Below are positions 17,583 to 26,975 of a stretch of DNA of 64,000 nucleotides, piece by piece (the first letter of the stretch is position 1; each line of letters begins with the position of its first letter). Location of the stretch: NCBI RefSeq assembly GCF_021739485.1, contig NZ_JAJFNK010000020.1, positions 35,064 to 99,063 on the forward strand, written 5' to 3'. The notes beneath the pieces were generated by a model. It was not told the origin of the DNA and made no database searches. It was given only the letters and a program-made list of their open reading frames with translations. Position numbers and translations under genes: made by a program. This stretch comes from Alicyclobacillus tolerans. Its GTDB lineage: Bacteria; Bacillota; Bacilli; Alicyclobacillales; Alicyclobacillaceae.

Positions 17583-18518
17583 ATGTATATAGGACGCGAC
17601 AGCCACGTCGCCAGAGCGCTGACCATCGCCGGGTCGGACAGCGGCGGGGGTGCGGGAATTCAAGCCGACCTCAAGACATTTGCCGCGTTTGACGTCTACG
17701 GGATGTCTGCCATTGCGGGATTGACCGCGCAAAACACGGTTGGTGTGCAAGGAGTTCAGTACGTAGACCCTGATTTTGTGAAGCTGCAACTCTCGTCTGT
17801 GCTCGACGACTTGGGCTGTGACGCGGCGAAGACTGGAATGCTTGGCAGCTCGGCCATTATCGAGACGGTGGCGTCGATGCTCAAGAACAAAGGGGTTTCC
17901 AATCTTGTGGTGGATCCTGTGATGATTGCCAAGGGCGGTGAATCCCTGCTTGATGAAGACGCCGTACATACCATACAGCAGTCGCTGCTTCCGTTGGCGA
18001 CTGTGTTGACGCCGAATATTCCGGAGGCAGAGGTTCTGTGCGGATACCGCATCCAATCTTTTGCGGATTGTCACAAAGCCGCGCAAGACCTGTCTGCCAT
18101 GGGAGCGCGCACAGTCGTCATCAAGGGCGGGCATGCTCAAGAACAGTGGCTGAAAGACGCCCCTTGGCCCGAACTGGAAACGGCGGGATCGGCAGCGGAC
18201 GTCGTTTTCGATGGCAAAGATTTTTCGTATTTTGTGACTCCACGGGTGCAAAGCCGGAAAACTCACGGAACGGGCTGCACGTTTTCATCTGCGATTGCAG
18301 CTTCCTTGGCCCGGGGAATCCCGCCGCTGGGCGCCATAGCCGTTGCCAAGTCGTTTATTTACGAAGCCATTTTAGGGGCTAAGGACTGGGACGTCGGTGC
18401 CGGACATGGGCCGACGGACCACTCGCAACGCCCGAAGTGGTCTGCTGTCGTGGAAACAAAGGGCGCGTACCGGTGGGAATCGAACGCGTGGCAGTTGCAA
18501 AAAGGGAGACGAGGATAA
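17583..18518 (+). CDS. thiD: Hydroxymethylpyrimidine/phosphomethylpyrimidine kinase
   Basis: This ribokinase-fold enzyme phosphorylates HMP and HMP-P for thiamine synthesis. Motifs are ALTIAGSDSGGGAGIQADL at the N-terminus and KTHGTGCTFSSAIAA near residue 235. At 311 aa it is longer than the usual ~270 aa, with an insertion near residue 195 and a C-terminal tail. The start is ATG 17583 after AGGAGGGGG. The stop overlaps the thiM start (TAATG), showing translational coupling. No TPP riboswitch is seen upstream; a tandem-repeat block lies there instead. Confidence 0.94.
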   Translation: MYIGRDSHVARALTIAGSDSGGGAGIQADLKTFAAFDVYGMSAIAGLTAQNTVGVQGVQYVDPDFVKLQLSSVLDDLGCDAAKTGMLGSSAIIETVASMLKNKGVSNLVVDPVMIAKGGESLLDEDAVHTIQQSLLPLATVLTPNIPEAEVLCGYRIQSFADCHKAAQDLSAMGARTVVIKGGHAQEQWLKDAPWPELETAGSAADVVFDGKDFSYFVTPRVQSRKTHGTGCTFSSAIAASLARGIPPLGAIAVAKSFIYEAILGAKDWDVGAGHGPTDHSQRPKWSAVVETKGAYRWESNAWQLQKGRRG

Positions 18519-19357
18519 TGACTACGAAGATCGATGCAGCTGTTTGGCTTGACAAAGTGCGGGAACAAAGGCCTTTGGTGCACAACATTACGAATCTTGT
18601 CGTGACCAACATCGCGGCCAACGCCTTGCTCGCCATCGGGGCGTCGCCCGTCATGGCTTACGCCAAAGAAGAAGTCGGCGATATGGCCAGGATTGCAAGC
18701 GGTTTGGCGTTGAACATGGGAACTTTGGACGATCGCGTTGTCGAGGCCATGACCATCGCCGGTCAGGCGGCCAACCAGGTTGGGGTACCCGTGGTGTTCG
18801 ACCCGGTCGGGGTCGGCGCGACGCCGTACCGCAACCAAGTTGCGAAGGCTGTGACCGAGAACCTCGAACTTGCTGTGCTCCGGGGCAACGCTGGAGAGAT
18901 CAGCGTCATGCTGAACGCGGGGGGCGCGGTTAAAGGTGTGGATTCCACAGGAGCCGGTGCGAACTTGCCGCTCGCGATGCGCGCGTATGCAAAAGAGCAC
19001 CGCTGCGTCGTCATTGCTACGGGAGAGACCGATTACGTCACCGATGGCACGACGGTCTGGGCTTTGAAAAACGGGCATCCTCTCTTGGCGGCCATCACGG
19101 GGTCTGGGTGCATGGCGACCGCTCTGTTGGGAGCTTTTGTGGGCGTGGCGGGACGGGATGCGGATGTAACCAGCCGCGCATTGGCCAGCATCTCGGCGTT
19201 GACTTGCTACAACGTTGCGGGAGAACTTGCCGCTGCGCGCGCGCAGGGACCCGGGACATTCCAAGCCGCGCTGTTTGACGCTTTGTACCATTTGGATGGC
19301 TCGTACGTCAACGAGCGGGCTAATGTCGCGGTGGTGGAGTCTGGGAGCCATGATTGA
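18518..19357 (+). CDS. thiM: Hydroxyethylthiazole kinase
   Basis: ThiM phosphorylates the thiazole moiety for salvage into thiamine. Typical parts are PLVHNITNLVVTNIAANALLA, a DPVGVGAT loop and AITGSGCMATALLGAF with the catalytic Cys. It has 279 aa, starts at ATG 18518 overlapping the thiD stop, and ends 8 bp inside thiE. The unit supplies both halves of thiamine by salvage, then joins them. Confidence 0.95.
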   Translation: MTTKIDAAVWLDKVREQRPLVHNITNLVVTNIAANALLAIGASPVMAYAKEEVGDMARIASGLALNMGTLDDRVVEAMTIAGQAANQVGVPVVFDPVGVGATPYRNQVAKAVTENLELAVLRGNAGEISVMLNAGGAVKGVDSTGAGANLPLAMRAYAKEHRCVVIATGETDYVTDGTTVWALKNGHPLLAAITGSGCMATALLGAFVGVAGRDADVTSRALASISALTCYNVAGELAAARAQGPGTFQAALFDALYHLDGSYVNERANVAVVESGSHD

Positions 19358-19997
19358 CAAAGAGCGGCTCGCAAAGCAATTGAAAGTGTACGTGGTGACC
19401 GACGAACGAGACAACGGGGAAGAGCTTTTGCCCATTTTGGACGCCGCCATTGTGGGCGGAGCCACGGCGATTCAACTGCGGAGAAAACAGGAACTCGGCC
19501 GGCGGTTCGTAGAGTTGGGTAAATCCATCCGACGGTTGACCCGGGAACGCGGAGTCCTGTTTTTTGTCAACGACCGGGTGGACGTCGCATATGTCGTCGA
19601 TGCGGACGGCGTGCATATCGGCCAGGATGACATGAACATCAGCGATGCCAGAAGCTTACTTGGGCCCGATAAGATTATTGGAGTCTCGGCGGAAACCGTA
19701 CAAGAGGCGGTGGAAGCGGAACAATCTGGAGCAGACTACCTAGGTGTTGGGGCGGTCTATACTACCCTGTCGAAACCAGACGCTGGCTACACCGGTCTTT
19801 CTGGGTTGAGGGAAATTGTCCAGGCGGTCAGAATCCCCGTCGTGGCCATCGGCGGGATCACGGCGGCCAATGCGGCAGAGCCCCTTGCAGCTGGAGCCTG
19901 CGGTGTAGCCGTCGTATCTGCTGTGATGAGTGCGCAAAGCCCTCAACAGGCGGTTCGCGAGTTCGTACGGCTGACTTCGGCATCCACGGAACGCTGA
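19350..19997 (+). CDS. thiE: Thiamine-phosphate synthase
   Basis: ThiE joins HMP-PP and thiazole phosphate. The TIM-barrel protein (215 aa) has IQLRRKQ, FFVNDRVDVA, GVHIGQDDM and VVAIGGITAANA. The start is ATG 19350, within the end of thiM after GGGAG. It is the last gene of the thiDME operon. The following 19998-20168 stretch shows no clear terminator or gene. Confidence 0.95.
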   Translation: MIDKERLAKQLKVYVVTDERDNGEELLPILDAAIVGGATAIQLRRKQELGRRFVELGKSIRRLTRERGVLFFVNDRVDVAYVVDADGVHIGQDDMNISDARSLLGPDKIIGVSAETVQEAVEAEQSGADYLGVGAVYTTLSKPDAGYTGLSGLREIVQAVRIPVVAIGGITAANAAEPLAAGACGVAVVSAVMSAQSPQQAVREFVRLTSASTER

Positions 19998-20168
19998 CAT
20001 GGTGCGTAGCTGACATGCTGCAAACAGGGTTGAAGCGGCTGGTGATGCCTTACTGCCGTGTTTGAATCCCAACCTCCCGCGCTCCAATAAGAACCATGCG
20101 ATGCGGCGGAGCAAAAGCGGATGAAGAAGCCGTTATTGAAGCGCTGGGAGTTGGGTTTCGCTGGCTGG

Positions 20169-20384
20169 TTAGCTGGTCATGCGGCGATGTCTGCGAGCCA
20201 TTTGACGCAGGGTTTCGAGTCCGTAAATCAGCAGTGCAGCGCCGACAAACAGCCATACGTGCCAGAGAGCGTGCAAAAACCGGACGTGATCCAATTCGGC
20301 CGGCAGCCCGGGATAGAACCCGACAATCAACAAAATGACGCCGAGGTAAGCCATAACATAAGCTTTCGCGGAAGACCGTTTCAC
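20169..20384 (-). CDS. Small membrane protein (71 aa), second of a pair
   Basis: It has two hydrophobic segments (about residues 9-27 and 38-58) and a basic C-terminus (RRHRR). The start is GTG 20384-20382 after GGAAGGGGTGA, overlapping the end of the upstream small gene by 4 bp, so the two are coupled. No family is recognised. Confidence 0.65.
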   Translation of the reverse strand: MKRSSAKAYVMAYLGVILLIVGFYPGLPAELDHVRFLHALWHVWLFVGAALLIYGLETLRQMARRHRRMTS

Positions 20385-20596
20385 GAACTCACCCCTTCCT
20401 CAAGGGTTTGCACTGCTGCTGGTTGGTGCAGCCACCACGCGGTTTGCAACCCGAACAAACCTCCTGCCAACAGATACAGGGTGTGCACGAAGTAGTGGTG
20501 CATGACGGTGACATCGGCCCAGCTTTGGACGGTGGGCCATTCGGCAAAAACAATAAGCAATGCCGAAAGAACCAAAGTCGATGGGATTTGCCTCAA
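20381..20596 (-). CDS. Small membrane protein (71 aa), first of a pair
   Basis: It has two hydrophobic segments (about 7-19 and 32-55) with an MHHYFVH histidine cluster at the entry of the second. I chose TTG 20596-20594 because AGAGGAGG lies 8 nt upstream; an in-frame GTG at 20629 would overlap that site. The pair may form a small membrane complex, but no function is recognised. Confidence 0.6.
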   Translation of the reverse strand: MRQIPSTLVLSALLIVFAEWPTVQSWADVTVMHHYFVHTLYLLAGGLFGLQTAWWLHQPAAVQTLEEGVSS

Positions 20597-20718
20597 CCTA
20601 GTACCTCCTCTAAAACGAGAAATGGTCACTCTTTGGTGTTCAATCCACGTTATTCAAGTTATCGACACGAATCTCTCATTTTAAACAGGTACTAGAGTTG
20701 CAAAGCCCCATCGGCCGC

Positions 20719-21618
20719 TTAAACCGACAGGTGCCGGAACCGTCCAACCACTTCTGTGGTGTCTAAGACCGTGATAAACACGTTTTTGTCGATGGAGGTG
20801 GCGAGCAGTTTCAATTCCGTCACTTCCAGGTGAGTCAAGGCGCACATCAGCACGCCGACGGAAGAGTTGGTGTAGGTGCCTGAGGCGTTGAGCAAGGTGC
20901 TCCCGCGGCCCAACCGCTCTCCAATCAACTGGGAGATTTCGTTGCAGTGCGTGCTGACAATCAGCGCGGTTTTTCGCTGTTGGTAGTGCATCAGGGCATT
21001 GACGACCCGCGACGCGGCAAACATCGACACGAGGGTGTACATTCCGGCCGCGACGCCAAAAACGGTCATTGATACCAAGACGATGGCGACGTTGATCGCA
21101 AACGACATGGCGGCAAAGTTTTTGTTAAACAGGCGGTTGAAAACCAATCCGAGAATGTCGGTGCCGCCCATGGAGCCGCCCACCCTGATGACGATGCCGG
21201 ACGAGATCCCGCTGAGAACACCGCCGTACAAACTGATGAGCAGCGGGTCGTGGACGGGAATAAAGCGAATATGTATGAGGTCCGTAAATGCCGAGAACCC
21301 GACGATTCCCACTCCTGTGAGAAGTACGAAGCGTTTGCCTAAAAAGCGGTACCCAACGAGAAACAAGGGGATGTTGAACACAAAGTAGAGCGTGCCGATG
21401 GGAAGCACGACCCATATGTGGTGCAAAAGCTGCGCAATACCCGTAATCCCGCCAGCCAGGATGTGCGCCGGAACCAGAAAATTGTTCAATGCGACCGCAC
21501 CAATAAAGTCGCCGAGGAGTACGACGAGAATCCGAAATCCATAGGATACCCACCCATGGTTGGTCGGCCTCGACAGTGCCTTGGGTTCGAGGTGCGGGGG
21601 AACCTTGAAATTTTTCAC
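20719..21618 (-). CDS. YitT family membrane protein
   Basis: The 299-aa protein has about six membrane helices in the N-terminal two-thirds with family hallmarks (VPAHILAGGITGIAQLL, GGSMGGTDILG). A soluble DUF2179-type domain ends it (LIVSTHCNEISQLI, VLMCALTHLEVTELK). Family members are thought to be transporters; the substrate is not established. The start is GTG 21618-21616 after AGAGGAGG. It is divergent from the ytoI-type gene. Confidence 0.9.
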   Translation of the reverse strand: MKNFKVPPHLEPKALSRPTNHGWVSYGFRILVVLLGDFIGAVALNNFLVPAHILAGGITGIAQLLHHIWVVLPIGTLYFVFNIPLFLVGYRFLGKRFVLLTGVGIVGFSAFTDLIHIRFIPVHDPLLISLYGGVLSGISSGIVIRVGGSMGGTDILGLVFNRLFNKNFAAMSFAINVAIVLVSMTVFGVAAGMYTLVSMFAASRVVNALMHYQQRKTALIVSTHCNEISQLIGERLGRGSTLLNASGTYTNSSVGVLMCALTHLEVTELKLLATSIDKNVFITVLDTTEVVGRFRHLSV

Positions 21619-21765
21619 ACAGATCCTCCTCTGCTGTTCTGAGTGGTCGCCTACAGTTTACCTCAAATTCTGTCGAGGCGAACCTCCTGGCAATCCGTTT
21701 TTAAACGGCGGGTTTCCTCCGCGTCTCGGTCGGTTAAGGGCCTGTCCGTCCACCCCTTTTTTCCA

Positions 21766-21774
21766 TGGTATAAT
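21766..21774 (+). promoter_or_regulatory. Extended -10 promoter of the ytoI-dnaE unit
   Basis: TGGTATAAT is an extended -10 (TGnTATAAT). No good -35 is visible. The start codon lies 34 bp downstream. Confidence 0.7.
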
Positions 21775-21807
21775 AGCCGAAAGGACAGTCATGGGGGACG
21801 GGTTTTA

Positions 21808-23115
21808 GTGGCGACCAAACACGAACAAATTCTCGAATACATTGAATCGCTCTCTGTAGGCACGCGAATCTCCGTCCGAGGCATCGCCCGGGACCTGCAG
21901 GTCAGTGAAGGGACAGCCTATCGGGCGATTAAAGACGCGGAACTGCAGGGGCTGGTCAGCGCCATCGACCGCATTGGAACGGTTCGGATCGAACGGCAGC
22001 AAAAGAAAAACATCGAACGGCTGACTTTTGCTGAGGTCGTCAACATTGTAGACGGAACCGTACTGGGCGGCCGCGATGGACTGCACAAAACGCTCCATCG
22101 ATTTGTCATTGGCGCCATGCAGATGGAAGCCGCCACGAAGTACGTCGAGCCCGGCAGCTTGATGATTGTCGGGAACCGCGAGCAGGTGCAGCGCATGTCT
22201 CTCGAACACGGGGCTGCGGTTCTCATCACGGGAGGATTTGACGTTTCAGACGTCGTCCAAAAGCTGGCAGATGAATTGGCTTTGCCCCTCATCTCCTGTA
22301 CCTACGACACCTTCACCACGGCAGCACTCATTAACCGGGCCATTTACGACCGCTTAATTAAAAAGGACATCATCCTGGTCGAAGATGTCATGACCAATAG
22401 CGAATTGGTCACCGTCAACCGGGCGCAAACGGTTAAAGATTACCTGCAGCTTGTGGAGCAGTTTGGACATGCACGGGTTCCTGTGGTGGATGACCAGGAC
22501 CGGTTGGTCGGTATCCTTACCGCTCGCGATGTGTCGGAGGTATCGGGGGCAGAGCCGATTGAGCAGCACATGTCCAGACAGGTCATCTCTGTATCTTTGA
22601 AGACGCCGATTGCGTCGGCCGCGCACCGGATGATTTGGGAAGGCATAGAAATGCTGCCTGTGGTCAATAACAAAAAACTTGCCGGCGTCATCAGTCGCCA
22701 GGACGTCATCAAGGCCATGCAGACCACTTACCGCCAGCCGCAGGTTGGGGAAACGCTCGAACGCGGTGTTCTCCAGGGGTTTGACGAGGTTCACAACGAC
22801 GACCAATCCCTGTCGTTAATTGGTGAAGTGACACCGCCGATGACCGGCTCGGTCGGGACCCTGGCGGTGGGACCGCTGACCACGTTGATGGAATCGGCGG
22901 GTGTCTTGTGCTTGCAGCGCAATCGCAAAGTCGACATGGTGGTCGATAACCTCACCCTGTACTTTTTAAAGCCCATTTCCGTGGATTCTAAAATTGAAGT
23001 GAAGGCGCGCATCCTCAACTTTGGCCGCCGGTTCGCCAAATTGGATGTGGAAGTCTACGAAGGCGGGAGCCAGGCGGGAAAGGCCCTGATGACCACTCAG
23101 CTGTTGGAGAGGTGA
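21808..23115 (+). CDS. ytoI: HTH-DRTGG-CBS-hotdog regulatory protein (YtoI-like)
   Basis: The 435-aa protein combines an N-terminal winged helix (residues ~5-60), a DRTGG domain (~80-190), two CBS motifs (~195-310) and a C-terminal thioesterase-like hotdog fold (~330-430). CBS pairs usually sense adenine nucleotides (known). The start is GTG 21808. It sits directly before dnaE as in B. subtilis and overlaps it (TGATG). Its regulated process is unknown. Confidence 0.88.
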   Translation: MATKHEQILEYIESLSVGTRISVRGIARDLQVSEGTAYRAIKDAELQGLVSAIDRIGTVRIERQQKKNIERLTFAEVVNIVDGTVLGGRDGLHKTLHRFVIGAMQMEAATKYVEPGSLMIVGNREQVQRMSLEHGAAVLITGGFDVSDVVQKLADELALPLISCTYDTFTTAALINRAIYDRLIKKDIILVEDVMTNSELVTVNRAQTVKDYLQLVEQFGHARVPVVDDQDRLVGILTARDVSEVSGAEPIEQHMSRQVISVSLKTPIASAAHRMIWEGIEMLPVVNNKKLAGVISRQDVIKAMQTTYRQPQVGETLERGVLQGFDEVHNDDQSLSLIGEVTPPMTGSVGTLAVGPLTTLMESAGVLCLQRNRKVDMVVDNLTLYFLKPISVDSKIEVKARILNFGRRFAKLDVEVYEGGSQAGKALMTTQLLER

Positions 23116-26100
23116 TGAGCGTGCCTGAATTTGTTCATCTGCACGTACACTCCGAGTATTCGCTGTTACAAGGCGCGCTTCGGATTGGCGATGCCGTGGC
23201 CGCGGCAGTCCGGATGGGGATGTCCGCATTGGCCATTACGGATACCCACGCGCTGTACGGGGCCGTGTCTTTTTACCGACAAGCCAAGGCAGCGGGCATT
23301 AAGCCGATTGTCGGTGTTCAGTTGACTGTGGCGAAAGACGAGGACAACGGCGAGCTCACCAGCCGTCGGCCCAACCACCCTGGAGTCGATACGGCCGTAT
23401 TGTTGGCTGAAGACTATACGGGTTATCAAAACCTGGTCAAACTTGTGACGCTGGCGCACGAGCGGATGCGGTATCCTTTTGTGACGTTTTCCGAATTGCG
23501 GTCGCATTGCCGCGGACTGTTCGCCCTCATCGGCGGAGGAGAGTCCAAGGTACTGGAGCTGTTTTCGGCCAACCAGGGAGCTGAGGCCCAGACGTGGCTG
23601 CAGCAGTGGTTGGACGCCTGGCCAAGCACACATTTGTACGTAGACGTTCAAGACCACGGCTTGGTGGAAGAGCGCCGCGGCTTGCCGGCGTTGGTTAAGT
23701 GGGCGAGAGACAAGCAGATCCCTTTGGCAGCGACCAACGATGCGCATTACCTGAATCCGGAAGATGCGGACGTGCAGCGGGTGTTAGCGCAGATTGAAGG
23801 CGGCTCTGAAGTCAAACTGCTCAAAGGCGACCGTTACACGTTGGCGAGTCCGGAGGAGATGGCGCGTCGGTTCTCAAAACTCCCGGAGGCTGTTGAAAAT
23901 GCGGTTCTCCTGGCCGAACGCTGCAACTTGGAACTTCCTTTGGGGCAAACCCTTTTGCCCAAGTATCCGACGCCGCATGGCGAACCTTCCAGTGAGGTCT
24001 TGCGCCGGGCGGCTGAGGCTGGCGCCGTGCAAAGATATGGACAAATTACGGCGGCCGTTCGCGAACGGTTGGATTATGAACTCCAGATCATCAACGGGCT
24101 GGACTTTGCCGACTACTTCCTGGTGGTCGCAGACTTTATACGCTTTGCGCACCGCAGCAAGATTTCGACCGGGCCGGGGCGGGGTTCGGCAGCGGGCAGC
24201 TTGGTGGCCTACGCACTGCGCATTACGGATGTCGATCCGCTCAGGCACCGCCTTTTGTTTGAACGTTTTCTCAATCCCGAGCGGGTTTCCTGGCCAGATA
24301 TCGACACGGATTTTGAATACGAGCGCCGAGGAGAAGTCATTCAGTACGTGGTGGAGCGTTATGGTCGTGAACACGTGGCTCAAATTGGCACCTTTGGCAC
24401 GCTTGCAGCGCGGGCTGCCATTCGCGACGCGGGGCGGGTGCTGCAAATCGACGCAAAACTGGTAGACAGGTTGGCAAAACTGATCCCTTCGTACCCGGGG
24501 GTCACTCTGGAACGCGCGCAAAAAGAAACACCGGGCATTCGCGACCTCCTCGATACAAATCCTGACCTCAAGCGATTGTGGCAAACCGCACAGGGATTGG
24601 AGGGCTTTCCACGCCACACTTCCATTCACGCGGCCGGAGTCGTGATCTCCCCAATCGAGCTATCGCAGTTGGTTCCTGTCCAACCCGGCAGCGACGGGAC
24701 TCCCGTGACTCAATTTGCCATGGAAGACATCGAACGGCTGGGGCTCATTAAGATGGACTTTTTGGGGTTGAGGACCCTGACTCTCATCGATCACTGCGTC
24801 GCATCCATTGAGCGCCGCCACCGCCGCAAGTTCGATTGGAAAGCCGTTTCCGAAACGGATCGCAAAACCTTTGAGATGCTTTCCAAGGGGGAGACAAACG
24901 GCTGCTTTCAGTTGGAGTCCAACGGCGTAAAACGGGTGCTTCAAAACCTTCGCCCGTCGAGTTTCGAGGACATCATTGCGGTCATTTCCTTGTATCGTCC
25001 TGGTCCCATGGAGAACATTCCGGTTTTCATTGCGGCCAAACACGGAAAGACTGCGATTCACTACCCTCATCCCGACCTTGAGCCCATTCTTAAGGACACG
25101 TACGGCGTGATTGTGTATCAAGAGCAAATCATGCAGATTGCGTCGCGGATGGCCGGTTTTACCCTCGGGCAGGCTGATTTGCTAAGGCGGGCAGTCAGCA
25201 AGAAAAAGCGGGAGGAACTCGACTCGCAGCGGTCTCAGTTTGTCGAGGGCGGCGTCGAGCATGGCTACAGTCCGGACACGGCCAATGACGTTTACGATTT
25301 AATTGTGCGGTTCGCGGATTACGGATTCAACCGCAGCCATGCCGCCGCTTATGCGGTACTGGCGTACCGGACGGCATATCTGCGGGCGAACTACCTTCCG
25401 GACTTTTTTGCCGCCTTGTTGACCATGGTGATGGCCGACAGCCAAAAAGTCGGGGAATACGTGCGGGATGCCAAAAAACACCGCGTCGACGTCTTGGGCC
25501 CCTCTGTGGTTCACAGCGAGGCCGTTTTTACTGTGGAAGGGGAAACGGCCATTCGCACGGGGCTAATGGCTGTCCGCAACGTCGGCAAAAGCGCAGTCGA
25601 GGCCGTATTCACCGCCAGAGCGGACCGTCCGTTTGGTTCGTTGGTGGATTTTCTCGAAAGGGTCAATAACCGGGCCTGTAACCGCAAAGCCGTCGAGAGT
25701 CTGCTGGCCGCAGGTGCCTTGGATGAATTTTTACCGGATAACGCGAGTTCGGAAGCGAAGTTGTCGATTCTGAACGAAGCCTACCTGGCGGCGGACGAAG
25801 GCAGGCAGGCTCAAGGTCTCGGCTTGTCCTGGCAGGGCGGCTTGGGATTGGGAGAGGCAACTGGACCCTCTGTCAGGGACTCGCTGCCCGCAACTGCTGC
25901 CACTTCTGCTGCCCAGGCCGGCCCGTTGGTGTTGTACATTCGCTTGCGAGACCCTGCGGCCGCAGTATTGCGGCAGGTGAAACAGGTATTGGGCCAACAC
26001 CCTGGCGAAGTCAAAGTGGCACTTTACGACACCAAACGGCGTAAACTGAGGTTACTGGGAGAACCCTGGGGCGTAGCGGTGTCTCCAGAACTGATTGCAC

Positions 26101-26177
26101 TGGCCGAGGAGGTCGTGGGGTTGGGAAACGTCCGTCTGGGCCGGCTTCCCAAACAAACAGGCACAGGTTTGCACTAA
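23115..26177 (+). CDS. dnaE: DNA polymerase III alpha subunit, DnaE type
   Basis: DnaE extends RNA primers at the replication fork before handing over to PolC (known in Bacillus). The PHP domain begins HLHVHSEYS at residues 8-16. The C-family core has GPGRGSAAGS near residue 352 and PDIDTDF near 393 with catalytic aspartates. At 1,020 aa the C-terminal OB/tau part is somewhat shorter than in B. subtilis (~1,115 aa). The start is ATG 23115, overlapping the previous stop. Confidence 0.95.
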   Translation: MSVPEFVHLHVHSEYSLLQGALRIGDAVAAAVRMGMSALAITDTHALYGAVSFYRQAKAAGIKPIVGVQLTVAKDEDNGELTSRRPNHPGVDTAVLLAEDYTGYQNLVKLVTLAHERMRYPFVTFSELRSHCRGLFALIGGGESKVLELFSANQGAEAQTWLQQWLDAWPSTHLYVDVQDHGLVEERRGLPALVKWARDKQIPLAATNDAHYLNPEDADVQRVLAQIEGGSEVKLLKGDRYTLASPEEMARRFSKLPEAVENAVLLAERCNLELPLGQTLLPKYPTPHGEPSSEVLRRAAEAGAVQRYGQITAAVRERLDYELQIINGLDFADYFLVVADFIRFAHRSKISTGPGRGSAAGSLVAYALRITDVDPLRHRLLFERFLNPERVSWPDIDTDFEYERRGEVIQYVVERYGREHVAQIGTFGTLAARAAIRDAGRVLQIDAKLVDRLAKLIPSYPGVTLERAQKETPGIRDLLDTNPDLKRLWQTAQGLEGFPRHTSIHAAGVVISPIELSQLVPVQPGSDGTPVTQFAMEDIERLGLIKMDFLGLRTLTLIDHCVASIERRHRRKFDWKAVSETDRKTFEMLSKGETNGCFQLESNGVKRVLQNLRPSSFEDIIAVISLYRPGPMENIPVFIAAKHGKTAIHYPHPDLEPILKDTYGVIVYQEQIMQIASRMAGFTLGQADLLRRAVSKKKREELDSQRSQFVEGGVEHGYSPDTANDVYDLIVRFADYGFNRSHAAAYAVLAYRTAYLRANYLPDFFAALLTMVMADSQKVGEYVRDAKKHRVDVLGPSVVHSEAVFTVEGETAIRTGLMAVRNVGKSAVEAVFTARADRPFGSLVDFLERVNNRACNRKAVESLLAAGALDEFLPDNASSEAKLSILNEAYLAADEGRQAQGLGLSWQGGLGLGEATGPSVRDSLPATAATSAAQAGPLVLYIRLRDPAAAVLRQVKQVLGQHPGEVKVALYDTKRRKLRLLGEPWGVAVSPELIALAEEVVGLGNVRLGRLPKQTGTGLH

Positions 26178-26267
26178 CTCATCGTCCCACGGCGTACGAC
26201 TTGTAACCTTGTGTGTCATAACAACGGGCTGTCCAGCGTACCGTGGAATGCGGGGGAGGAATGGATT

Positions 26268-26831
26268 GTGCGCCAACTCGTCGTAGACCAACTCAAGCAG
26301 CGCGGCGTCGAAATTGACGATATTGCAGTCATCGTATATCAACTTCAAGCGCCTTATCACGCCTCATTAACCCACGGGGAATGCCGCGAGAGCGTCCTTC
26401 GGGTGCTTGAGAAAAGAGAAGTTCAACACGCGGTATTCACCGGCATCGCGCTCGATGTGATGGCTGAAGAACGGCGGCTGCCTGAGCCGCTGCAGACAAT
26501 CATGGACGAAGACGAACCTCTGTACGGGGTGGATGAGGTATTGGCACTGGCCGTAACCAACGTATACGGCTCTATTGGATTGACGAATTTCGGCTACTTG
26601 GACAAGACAAAGCTAGGCGTCATTGGCAAGCTTAACGACGACCGGGGACATATCCACGTTTTTCTGGACGACCTTGTCGCCAGTCTGGCGGCTTCTGCGG
26701 CTGCCCGCATCGCGCATCAACACGAGGCAAAGTCCTATCAGCGGGCCGACTCTAGCGCTCCTGCCAAAGGTGACAACGAGGTTCCGGAGAGTCCGGAGGG
26801 TGAAATGGTCAACGGTGATTCATCGACTTAA
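26268..26831 (+). CDS. Phosphatidylglycerophosphatase A-related protein (YutG-like)
   Basis: The 187-aa protein matches the PgpA-related family seen in Bacillus YutG: a VLRVLEKREVQHAVFTGIALD stretch, EDEPLYGVDEVLALAVTNVYG with acidic residues, and GKLN followed by HVFLDDLVASLAA. PgpA enzymes remove phosphate from phosphatidylglycerophosphate, but this soluble branch lacks clear membrane helices, so its substrate is uncertain. The start is GTG 26268 after GGGGGAGG. Confidence 0.75.
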   Translation: MRQLVVDQLKQRGVEIDDIAVIVYQLQAPYHASLTHGECRESVLRVLEKREVQHAVFTGIALDVMAEERRLPEPLQTIMDEDEPLYGVDEVLALAVTNVYGSIGLTNFGYLDKTKLGVIGKLNDDRGHIHVFLDDLVASLAASAAARIAHQHEAKSYQRADSSAPAKGDNEVPESPEGEMVNGDSST

Positions 26832-26914
26832 GTTGCGTTATATCCCCAGGGGTAAACGATTTGTGCTGCTTCAACGAACGGCACGAAATCGTCACGGTTG
26901 TACTGCAAAAAACG

Positions 26915-26923
26915 TGTTATAAT
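26915..26923 (+). promoter_or_regulatory. Extended -10 promoter of the malic enzyme gene
   Basis: TGTTATAAT is an extended -10 with a perfect TATAAT and no clear -35. Confidence 0.65.
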
Positions 26924-26975
26924 TCCATTAATTCATTTTCGCCTGTGGCGTTGGGCCAAAAAGGAGAGGTTACTC

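Noticed and set aside
18359..19465. Long minus-strand frame (368 codons) across thiM
   Set aside because: Antisense of a clear thiM; the translation shows no recognisable domain and there is no ribosome site. Similar long antisense frames over pyk (31806-33095) and the malic enzyme gene (27195-28151) were rejected for the same reason.
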